From the NCBI GenBank assembly GCA_021464245.1, contig JADCRB010000109.1, positions 248,001-312,000 of the forward strand: 64,000 nt of DNA, in the 5' to 3' direction. Position numbers and translations under genes: made by a program. Source of the DNA: Carallia brachiata. Lineage: Eukaryota; Streptophyta; Magnoliopsida; Malpighiales; Rhizophoraceae. The notes beneath the pieces are model-generated. The model was given only the letters and a program-made list of their open reading frames with translations. It searched no databases and was not told the DNA's origin. Below are positions 35,854 to 46,500 of the stretch, piece by piece. Position 1 is the first letter of the stretch; each line of letters opens with the position of its first letter.

Positions 35854-37158
35854 CTACGTTTGCTAACTTGGAGTCCGATAACATTGTTGCTAAATCAAAC
35901 CTTGAGCCAATAACCAACTGATCATCCAGTGATGTTATAATCAGTCATTTCATTCTTCAGCATGCACGGCTGATCGCTTATATAGATCGACGCTTTTGCC
36001 TTGACATATATGCAGTCAACTTGTGGCAGCAAAAACACACACTTCATCTGCTTTTATAGGCTTCAAAAGGTGCAGGATAGTTGAATGGATAGTTGGGGAG
36101 TTGAGATTGATTGAAGTTCAGAAACTAACAAAATGTCCTCATAATAGGATGGTAAACTAACTAGCTAAACAAATAATAAAATGCGTTGCTAAAAGCTGTG
36201 GAATGATTTACCTTGAAAGACTCACAGTTAAACCAAAAGAATGCCCAAAAGGCCAAAACAAAAAAATAGAGTGACTAAAATTTAAACATAGATTAAGAGA
36301 CTCCAAAAAGGTCTCCTAACCAATTGTCCTAAAAATACGAGACAAAACATCTAACTTGTACAATTAAGTTTAATATTTTATAAAAGGTTAACCTAAAGAT
36401 TGTCATTTGTTGAATTTCAATCTTTTTTTTCTTTCCTTGTATAGCCTCATGAAAGCATGTAACAATGCTATCAAGGTGCATCTGACACAGAAATTAAGAA
36501 CCAAAATTCCCCCACAAATATCCGGCAGTAGTTATGAATCACAAATTTTTAAGGGAAAGAAAAGAGTGGTGTCTAAATAATTTCACTAAATATTTAAGGA
36601 GCAAACATTGATCCATCAAGCCAAAAACTACAGAGCATTGGCTAGATTAAGATATCTAGGCTAACATTGTTGTTTCTTTCCACATTTTTCAACTTATGCA
36701 GACGCAACGTATAACCAATAAGCAAGTAATGAGCTAATCAATTGCATCCCTATAAGCAAATGTGAGCGCACATGCTGCACGGCACATTGTTTTGAAAGAG
36801 AGCTGCAAATTCTTGTCCTAGCCAAAGAACATTAAACATCAATGGATGATCGGTTAACACCAACGAACTTTGTTTATCAAAGAGCCAAATGCCTAAACAA
36901 TTCCTAATTGAAGGGCCAAAAAGACATTCAGGAAGTAGCCACGTCATGCAAATGAGTGACGTAAAACAGAGAGGACTAAATAATTGATCATTTTGAATCT
37001 TCGTTCATGCAAGTATGTCTATTTACACTTCCAAAGTCGTCCAAATTATATCTTGCTCTGGCCTCGAAGCAACTTTGTCCCAAGTCATTTTGAGAAACAA
37101 AGCAATTCACATTTCCTGATTATCTGTTCTAAGAAAGAGGAATCAGATACCAGTTTAA
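35854..37158. other. Intergenic, no gene seen
   Basis: Right flank of the LTR array and 3-prime flank of the broken F-box/FBD gene. The minus-strand open frame at 36750-36947 shows no domain. Confidence 0.4.
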
Positions 37159-38234
37159 TCATAGGAAGCACTGCATAGCCCATGGAAATGTAGATATCTG
37201 AGAGACAACCTTGTCCTTTTTGGTCGGTTCCAAACTTTTGAAAGCAATTGATATTCTCTCTAGCACCTTAGAGTTCTTCAGGAGATATTTGATTACTTCC
37301 AGCTCATAATCATCACCCCAGCAAAAGAAGAATTGAAAATGCTTGAGCTGACGCTGTAAACAGTTAGGTACCCACTTCGGCAGAATCAAACTAAAAGTCT
37401 CAACGATTCTGCTATTTCCCAGGATAAGTACAGACTGTAAGCCACAGGGAAAAAAACAGAAAAAAAAAAAATCAGAACCCGAAAATCAATAATATTTAAA
37501 TCAAAGGGTAACTCACCCTTGGGAGGGAGATTAGAGACTTCACACCCCACCTTAACACTGTATTTGGAAGGGGGAAAAATAAGGGGATAAGAGAATTAAG
37601 ATAAATTATTGTATTTAGAAAATATTTGAAAAGTGGGAGAGAGAAAAGTTTTTAATTCCCTTAATTCTCTCTACCTCATTAAAATCAATCCTTCAAAAAA
37701 ATAAGAGAAAAGTTGTTGGTTCCCTATTAAATTTATTTAATGACTTAATTATCCCTCACATAATTTAAAATTTATAATTTTACCAAAAAAACATATTTTA
37801 ATAAAAATTATTATGAAAGATAAAATTATTATTTCAACTTATTTTATGTTCCTCACCCTTACTTTCTATATTTTCTCAAATAAAAGATTTTATAATTTCT
37901 TTCCTCTCATTACTTTTTGTCAAATACAAAAGAGAATAAAAACTATTCTCTCATCTAATGATTCTCTCCTCCACTTTCTTCTCTCTCAAAAATTTTATTT
38001 AAATACAATATTAGGATGAAATGATAGAAGTTGATCAAAGTCAAGAACAGGGACTGAGGCCCATAACATCTCCCATCTTTTAGAAAGCATGCACGTTCCA
38101 ACAGCATATTTTGTGGGAAGAAAATAAAGGATGTGAACAAGAATATCATCTGGTAAATTGCTTAATCTATCGCTTGATTGATTGAGCTCCCTATCCTTCT
38201 TCCTTGGTTAATGTCTCTTTGAGGATGGAGCCAT
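37159..38234 (-). pseudogene. Broken F-box/FBD gene: nonsense codon, MITE insertion, LRR loss
   Basis: Two ends of an F-box/FBD gene survive. The first exon begins MAPSSKRH at 38234, then has a TAA stop (38208-38210), followed in the same frame by a clear F-box: [20 protein letters not shown], then [20 protein letters not shown]. It is cut at 38013 by a MITE. The last exon (37159-37434, acceptor GGCTTACAG) encodes the FBD domain: KWVPNCLQRQLKHFQF, ELEVIKYLLKNSKVLERISI and a short tail. The LRR part that should lie between is missing; only about 120 bp separate the MITE from the FBD exon. No ATG replaces the lost start before the F-box core. It is therefore a pseudogene of the same family as 18.8-20.1 kb, which has the LRR but no F-box. 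Confidence 0.85.
37555..38010. mobile_element. 456-bp MITE inside the F-box pseudogene
   Basis: TTA flanks both ends (37552-37554 and 38011-38013). The ends are inverted relatives: ACACTGTATTTGGAAGGGG (left) and, on the minus strand, TATTGTATTTAAATAAAAT (right). Subterminal gggagagagaaaag and ctctcctccactttcttctc are also roughly inverted. A 3-bp TTA duplication fits PIF/Harbinger-type MITEs. It interrupts the F-box exon directly after the codons for [10 protein letters not shown]. Confidence 0.72.
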
Positions 38235-39170
38235 AAAAGTCTCCCCTAACCAACCTATTTCCACAAAGGAGAGACAAAAAACAGCACATCAAAGGTTATG
38301 ATATAGAAAATTGTTACCAAGTTCTTTAACATAAAAGGAGACAGCCCACCACAACGTGTCATCAAATCTAAGCAAATACGACATGAACTCGAAGTATCTA
38401 GACATGAAAATCTTCCTATGAATCTTTTCTTTTGAATCCTCTTCTTTTGGGAAAAAGTTGTTGTCGGAAGCTAAATTATCGGAAGAATTTCTAAAATACA
38501 ACTATTTGAAAATCTTTTCCAATTTCATGAATTTATTGTGCAATAAAAATAATAATAATTTTTTTATTGTAATTATAATTAATACAGATGTATAATAAAT
38601 CTGATAAATTGTAATTTAAAAATTTTTATAATAAATTTCTCCCGGCCATGGAACGGTGTCCCTTTCTTTTGAGGGTTGAAAATTGGTACATGAATTTAAC
38701 ACATCATCAACAGGATCCCATCTCCAACCGGTTTTGCGTAGTTTTGGCAAAATGCACATCTCATCTAGTAAGAAGGTCCCTGATTCAACATCCTACATTC
38801 CAATATTGTTTAAGAACAAGGAGCTATAAATAGCGAATTTTATTTCTATCAAAGAATAGTTACTATAACCTTCTCTGCCTCATATTTTACATCATGTCCG
38901 TGCATATTCTTAACATACTATATATCATTCTATGATCAGGAAATGCTACACACAAGTGAGAAATGAGAACCATATTTCTTCATTAAGGAAAAACCAGAAC
39001 TCGTGAATTTCACTGTTCCAAACAATTTTCAAGAGAAAAAAATTATAAAGGAATTATCCACATATCAATTCAAATTCACCGTCACAAATTGCAATAATGA
39101 AGCTGGACGGGACAAATTGCAAATGACTGCTTCAACTTCAGCATATGAAAGAGCATACAGGAATCTTAAA
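38235..39170. other. Intergenic, no gene seen
   Basis: The open frames at 38289-38501 and 38648-38833 have no recognised motif and no homologous neighbour. Confidence 0.4.
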
Positions 39171-39180
39171 GGGAATCCTT

Positions 39181-39297
39181 TCTTTTTTTTTTTTTTTTTT
39201 TTGTCCTCTAGAGCTAATAGCCAAACAGTTGGGAGATAAAGGGAGGTGAAGACCACTGCCTCTAACCACTTAGATATTGCTAACTCATCATCGTAGA
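39181..39297 (-). mobile_element. SINE with tRNA-like box A and poly(A) tail
   Basis: On the minus strand the 117-bp unit starts TCTACGATGATGAG, contains CTAAGTGGTTAGAGGC, which resembles the tRNA-derived pol III A box, and ends in a run of about 20 A. Flanking copies gggaatcctt (39171-39180) and gggaatctt (39298-39306) look like a target-site duplication of about 9-10 bp. I do not see a clear B box (GGTTCGA-type), so the element may be truncated or diverged. Confidence 0.68.
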
Positions 39298-39465
39298 GGG
39301 AATCTTATTGTGACAAAATGCAAATTTAAGGATCCCAGATCAAAATATCAAAAGGAGATGCACATAATACTAGTAAGGTTAGGTGACAGCAAGTTAACTA
39401 TTTGTAAGAATAATAAAACGAAAAAGTTTGATTGCCACTGACCACTACAAAATTTTTTCTGTTTT

Positions 39466-39483
39466 GGGGGGGGGGGGGGGGGG
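39466..39483 (+). repeat. Run of 18 G
   Basis: A homopolymer of 18 G in AT-rich DNA. Runs this long are rare in plant DNA and hard to sequence, so the length may be wrong. A complementary C run occurs about 150 bp away (about 39627-39636). Confidence 0.9.
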
Positions 39484-40294
39484 AATTGAGACCCAATGGA
39501 AGGCACACAAAGTGTGACAATTAGGAAACACAAGCAGTCCAACAAGAGAGGAAAAGGGTCCTAATATTTCAGCAGAAACAATCCCCACCCCACCAACTAA
39601 AAAAAAAAAAGAAAAAAAAAAACCCTCCCCCCCCCAGCACTAGAAGGGCATGAACAAAATTCACTCTAATTTATTTAAAGACCCATGCAGCAGAAATTGT
39701 TTTTCTTTTTAGATGGGAGAGAAACTGTGTTAAAAACCTTGAAAAGAGTTTTACCAAAATGAAGAAAAAGTACTCTTCCTGTTGTGGGCTTTGTTTGTAA
39801 TCAGAGAAGCATGAACCTCTTCGCTTCTACTTCTTCTACATGCATAATTTATACAATAATAACAAAAAGTTGTTAACTAAAAATAAATTATTATTTTTGT
39901 ATTTTATATTTTATTATTATAATCGTACAAATTTTATTTATTATTGCATTATAGATATTATTTAACTAATTTAAAAGTTTACCGAACCAAAAGAAAACTA
40001 CTTGGGAATGATTAATTAATGAATATGAATAATGGCAAAAAAAAAAATCATATTCTAATTTAAAAAGATTAGAAAAAATTACAAAGAATAATTAAAATAG
40101 AAAAAAGATTATGTGATTTCGTTTTTTAAAAAAAAATTACAAAAATGATATGTTAACAAACAATTTTGCTTTTTTTTCTTTGAAAAGTATACTTTGAGTT
40201 TTTTTTTGTCCTTTTGTAGTTTTTTTTTCATTTCTGAAATTTAGGAAAATGTTTTTTATTTCTGAAAATTCTAAGTTTGGTTTTTTTTTTAAAT

Positions 40295-40480
40295 GAAAAT
40301 AAATCCCTACCCAGAAACCACCGACCCCGTCGCCATCCTCCCAGAGCACCGGCCACAGCCGGTGACCTCACTCCTGTCGCGTATTCCAAACCACCGGCCG
40401 AGCCTTCTCCAACTTCGGCTCTGTTAACATCACCCGAAACCCAACCACCAACACTATAACCATCCACTTCGGCTCTGTTA
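40295..40480. other. GC-rich island
   Basis: About 180 bp of proline/threonine-codon-rich, C-rich sequence (accggccacagccggtgacc) in otherwise AT-rich DNA. The phrase cttcggctctgttaa occurs twice, at 40412 and 40468. Open on both strands but with low-complexity translations. It could be a fragment of a gene or repeat captured from elsewhere; I cannot identify it. Confidence 0.4.
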
Positions 40481-41014
40481 AGTGCTTCAATTTTTTTTCT
40501 TTTTGTTTTTCAGAAAATAAAATTTAGAGCTTTTCAACAAAAATTAAAATTTAAAAACAAAAAGGTTTAGCACCCATACTTTCATATCACTCGATTATAA
40601 ATGATTTAAAAAAGTATAAAAATTAATTAAAAAATTAAAAAATTTAAAATTCAATCAAAAAAATTTATAAAAATTTAGAATTAAAATAGTAAAATGAGTT
40701 TGGATACGGAAAGATATTTTTTATCTTTTCTTTTATTGATATCAATTAAAAATCAACACATTAATACTTTTTAATGAGTTTTTTGTAATATTTTTGACAT
40801 TCAATTTTTTAACAATCAATTAACTTCTATCACGTAAATAACAACTATAAAAGAGAAGATAAAAATATCTGTTACTAACAAAATTCAAGCAAAATTCCTC
40901 TCAACAAAGTATCCTATCAATTGTGTATTTTGTTGCTACAAAGCGTCCCTTCAGTTGTGTTAAAAATAAGAAAATCGCTCTAGCCTCATTTTTTAGGAGT
41001 CATACTATAAAAAT

Positions 41015-41514
41015 GGGATAAATATTTTTAAAGTCCTAAACCTTTAGATTTTTTTATGTTTGAGTCCTAAACCTTTTTAACATTTCATTTGAGTTCTAAA
41101 TCTTTTAATTGTTTACTATATCAGTCCTTTAAATTACGAAAAGTAGTCAATCTATTAATAAGTGAGTTTAATTTAATAAAAATCATTTAAGAAAGCTTAA
41201 ATACATGAGTTAAATATTTTTTTCATCAACAAAATATGCATATTAAATATTTTTTTAATCAACAAATATACGAATTAAATATGCAACATGTATATTTTTT
41301 TATAAAAAAGACATTCAATTCATATATTTAATCTTTTTTAAATAATTTTTTTTAAAGTTAAAATTATTTTTTAATAGATTCATCACTTTTGTTAAACAGA
41401 GGGACTAATTTGGTAGAAAATCAAAAAGTTTAGGACTCAAATGAAATGTCAAAAAGGTTTAGAACTCAAACGTAAAAAAATCTAAAGGTTTAGGACTAAA
41501 AAAATCCTTATCCC
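41015..41514. mobile_element. 500-bp Mutator-like non-autonomous element
   Basis: Terminal inverted repeats of about 130-140 bp: left 41015 to about 41155, right about 41380 to 41514. Both are built on agtcctaaacctttagattt and tttgagtcctaaac phrases. The left terminus reads GGGATAAATATT and the right, on the minus strand, GGGATAAGGATT. Exactly matching 10-bp flanks, ctataaaaat, lie at 41005-41014 and 41515-41524. Long TIRs and a 9-10-bp target duplication are characteristic of Mutator-like elements. No transposase is encoded. Confidence 0.88.
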
Positions 41515-41524
41515 CTATAAAAAT

Positions 41525-43561
41525 TGTATCAAAATAGATACGTAATATAATATTTAATAATTAATTTATTTTTTAAAAAAAAAAAAGAAAATTCAGGCGA
41601 CTATTGTGCAATCATTTTAATCCACTTGATTCCACCCAAAAAAATTCCACCAAAAATTTCTCAATTATGAAATCATTTGACTGAGTTTTGCAAAACTTAT
41701 TCAATTTCAATAAAATAATAAAGTGATGTAATATTCTTAGATAAAATAAATAGAATTACTCATTCTTTTTTGTTATTTTTATAATATAAACAAAGTTTTA
41801 GGTTTGTTTGCTCTTATCCACTCCACATACTTGTACTGAGTGGAAAATGTTAGCATAATGTGGTCAATTAATTAAACCTATCAGACAAATCTAAATTAAT
41901 ATAAAAATGCCACTCATAAATATTATTGAAAAAAAAATCTCTCAAAAAAAAAAATATTTAAACACCATCTATTTAAGATGCAATTGCGATCACATTCTCT
42001 TTTTTTTGGAAGAAGTTTCAGCGACAGAGGTTTTTTGAATTCGACAGTGTGTCTAAAAATAATGAGAATTAAATTTTAAATAACAACATTCATAATTTTA
42101 ATAATGAGATTTTTTCACTTATTTTTTTATTATTAAAAATATTTTCATTGTTATTAAAAATTATAATATTGTTACTCTTACAATAAATGGTCAGGTTGTA
42201 TTCCTTAGACAGCAAACCGAATTTTTTTTTTTTTTTTTTACTTGTAACAAGTCATTACATTTTACCTGTATAAAGTCGTACCTAACATTTGATCCGGTAA
42301 CAACTAGCACTATCCATCATCAAGTCTCTCTCAAAATTATTTTGAAATAATTGCATAAATCCCACAACTTCTCCTGCAGCCTCATCCAAATTGCAGCCAG
42401 CGCATCCAACACTATATCTAATCTAAAACTAACAACTAAAGCAATTGATAAACCACATTGGAAAGCTTAGGAAACAGGTGCAAATATAGAACTTGATATC
42501 CTCTCCCACTTTTATTTTGTTTTTTTTTTTTTAAATCTGTTTTCAAAGTTGCAAGGGAATGGTTCTCCTTGTGATTCTCAGCCCATGAAAACTTTTCCTG
42601 AACTACTACTACCCACATCAAGAATTGAGCTACTTGGTTTTTTTAACTTTTTTTTTTGTTGTGTGTGAAAAAAATTGGCAAAGCAGTAGCAGTGTCTACA
42701 GTTCTGCATGGGAACATTGCTCCTTTTGCACAGAGAGAGCGTGAGCAGTTTGAATGGTTAAGGCATGACTTGTATCCTGCAACGCATTATTGCAAAGCAC
42801 AAAACAATCGAGAACAAATTCATTATAGAAGGTTCGAACTTGCCATTGCAATGAACCTCTAACCTTTGTATCAACGCAATGCAATTTACAATGGAATTGC
42901 GCACAATGTCAATTCCAACTGAAATTCTCAAACGTAGATGTCATGAACTTTCAAACTTTGGCGCGTTTCTTTTATTTTTATTGGGAGTTTGAGCCGTCTT
43001 CAATCTGGCATAAGGCACAAAACTTGCCTGGTGGATTGGCAATTTATGGAGCAGAAAGAAACATCTGAATCTGCATCCAGCCACACGTCCAATCCTGTTT
43101 CGAGTACTATACCTCTTCTTGCATGCTCTGTGTTGTTAAATTATACAATAGTCATGTTACCAACTAGTGAAAAACGATCCATACCACAATCCAACGTGAA
43201 AAGGCCTGCATTTCTGGGTTGAAAACTTCTTTGATAATGTCTAAGTTCGCGTCTCGACGACGCCCAGTTTCCTGGGTTTTCTTATGTATTTACTCTTTTC
43301 CATTTTTGGGGTCTGTTCGAGCTAATTCTAGTTGCACTATACTTGCACATACCTGTTTTGGTGAACCATGTTTGCAAAAACAACAGGAAGGCAATGATTA
43401 CTGAAAAGGAAGCAGAGAAGGCAGTAAATGAAAGCAGCACAAGGAAATCTTTTTTTTCCCCCCAACTTTTTAACAGAATGCACTCGGTAATATGCATAAT
43501 TCTCAAAATCCAGTAAGCACATCAGTAACAGGCCACTACTTATACAAAGGTGTCTACGGGA
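41525..43561. other. Intergenic and 3-prime flank of the choline transporter-like gene
   Basis: AT-rich; contains a T run of 19 at about 42222-42240. No gene recognised. The part near 43200-43560 lies downstream of the CTL1 stop codon on the minus strand and probably includes its 3-prime UTR. Confidence 0.45.
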
Positions 43562-46500
43562 TCACTGAGTCAATCTCTGCACTTCATTTTGATCATTCAG
43601 GGTCTCAAGTAGAAGCGGTGGTGCGTATTGAGCTGTTCCCTGATGTTCATCAGAATCCTGACAGAATGAAAGAATGATAGTATCAATTGACATTTCCACC
43701 ACTGCAAAGAAGAGAGTCGCCACGATATAACCAAGAGCCCAGCAAACCTGCATGGAAACATAAAATGAGACAAAATTCAATTTAAGTACAAGTTTACGAT
43801 GCATAGAAATTTTTATGAATACAATATCAAAAACTGTGCAAGTAGTTGATTATTCAGCCATCTTCATGGAACTAAGATCACAGCATTAATACATACCACT
43901 ACGGGAAGCAGTGGAGAAGAGATCTTGTTATGAGCAGATCTATATCTGTGAGTATCTAACATTAGGAAAGCAAAAACAGCGCTCGAGAGGCTGACACATA
44001 ATTTTCCGAGAAAGAGAATGACATCGCCAATCACATTCACTCTCCCAATCCTAAGGATGTTGCTAATGATCAAATCAGTTGCAATCGCAGATGCCCTACA
44101 GAAGCTTTTCCCCGTTATAGCTATCTACAGAAATCAAATGCAATTACAGAGCAAACAGTTAAAATCCAAAAAATAATAATGACAACTGCCTTATGGAAGC
44201 ATAAACCAAATAATGAGTCAAAGTAAAGCTCTTGCAAGAAATTATGAGAACATTAGCAGGAGGTTTCACACAGATATTGACATTCACTTGAAACTGGTTT
44301 CTGACGTACCATTATATAAGCATTCCGGTTGACGGATCTTATGGTCCATTCAATACACCTTAGAAAAAACCGAGAAGTATGGTATACCATCTTTCCAATC
44401 CAGCCATCAGGTGTAGTACTAGCAACTTTCAGTTTTCGACGAATTGACTCCAGTATAAAGCGAACTGATTCCACAAATGACACAACCAGGGAGCCAAGAG
44501 CAACAGACCCAAGGCTGTACCGCATAAGCCTCTTCATAGAGGAAAAAACTGGAAGAAATGGAATCTCTGGCTGCATAATGAAAAATAAACACCCATCAGA
44601 AGAATCCACGAGATGCTACATAAGATGGATTGTACATCCACCACGATGACCAGTATCAAATTATAACTGAAGCCAACTAACATGTTTTGTCAACATTTCG
44701 GTAGTACCACTTAGAGGCTAGTAGCTTACCGATGTCTCACCACAGGTCCAATAATAGGAGGCAACTGAACCAGCAATCACAGTTGCAGAGGATGCAATAA
44801 AAAACTGTGTAGCCCAGTAACCGCCAAATAGGTGAAAAAATATGGCAATTGAAATGTGAGGGGTGTAATGGATACTATAACCACAGCAGCGATCACAATT
44901 AACCCGCTTTGACATAAGATCATAGGCGCAGCAGTTGGTATTGCAGTCATTTTGGACAATTTGGCCAGCACTAAACAGATGCAGGGCAGCTGAAAACCAG
45001 AACATGTAAAATATTGCAAGAATGACATATGGCATGACTGGAAATATTATGAGGGCTTGGACTTCTCCTATGACCTTAGCTGCCACCTGCATATGGATAA
45101 AATCATTGTTTCATACCTGGATCTTATTTAGCCGATAAAAAATGTCAAACAATGAGTGCCAGAAGATCCATAAAGAGAAATATGCTTTTTTTTTTTTTTT
45201 AACGGTGTTATCATTTTAGATTAAAAAAAAAAGTGACAAAAATCAATTAGTATGTTAAACAAGCAACATCCACAAGAGCAACAACCACGCAAGTTCTACT
45301 TCTAGAGCAATAATATCTAGCTTAGTGCTTTTCACCAAGAGTTCTAACTGCTTCTGTTGCAATCATAAGAAAATTTGGCACTAGGATCCAGTGATTCCCT
45401 GATGCAGCTGAGCTTGATGGAAATCTAGCCAAAAAAGTTGCTTGGCTGTTTGCCAGAGACATACTCCTAGGACTTCCTAAAAATGGGTGAAGATATCATT
45501 CTGCAAAACTTCATTTTGATATATGCCAATATAAATCTCTTCACTGGAAAAAATCAGGGTTTCAAGTCTACTGGAAATTTAAACCTGTAACAAGTTTCTA
45601 TCAATTTTTCCCTCCGCTATTACATATTCTGACGTCAACATCAACTTGCCTTCAGAACAGATGTTGCCATAAGGATGCGGCGTACAATGGCAATTGATGT
45701 AAGGATGGAAACAACCATTATAAAGGTCATTAGAACAGCAACAGCACGGATGTGATTTAGTTCCTGAAAGATGCAAAACACTATAGTAAATGACATGTGC
45801 ACATACAGGCACTACTACATAGTTATAAGCAAATTTAAAGACAATATGTTCATGAAATTAGCCCACCCGTCCAGACACATGGTAGTAGGGATCATGTTCG
45901 CCAATAATAGGAGAGATGGCATCATTCCCAATCCATCCAGCTAAAAGAGTAAGGAAAAAAATTAGCATTGTGTTTGCAAGACAATCATCATCATATTTAA
46001 TTATACAAGGACACAAGGTAAAAAAAAAAAAAAAATTGATCTGTGCTGCAATTACACCACTTACGTGGAGACCTATGTGGGCACTACTGAAAACCACATA
46101 CCACTGGGAGGGAACATATCAACAAAAGGAAGATAACTTTCTTAAAAAATTAAGAAGGATCATCTTTGACACCAAACACAATATCAAGAACTCAGGCACA
46201 GTCACTTTCACGATCTGTATATGGTTTCAAAGCCTTTGTGCACAATCACTTTCATGATCTGTACAGAGCTTCAAAGCCTTCTTTCACGACTTGTACTTTT
46301 CAATGCTTTGGCCCCCAAATTTGTCATGGATATTTAATATCATTTCACCAAAAGCTTAAAAATCCAAACAACATTCTAATGCTAAAATGATGGAACATAT
46401 ATGAAAGTCAGGAGATCTTAATAATGGGAGACAAGCAATGATTAAAAAAGTTAGTACTTCAAAAGTATTGCAGCAGCTTGAATTAAAAGAAATCCCAGTC

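Noticed and set aside
40137..40467. Overlapping frames over the GC-rich island
   Set aside because: Low-complexity Gly/Trp or Pro/Thr translations on both strands; open only because the patch is GC-rich.
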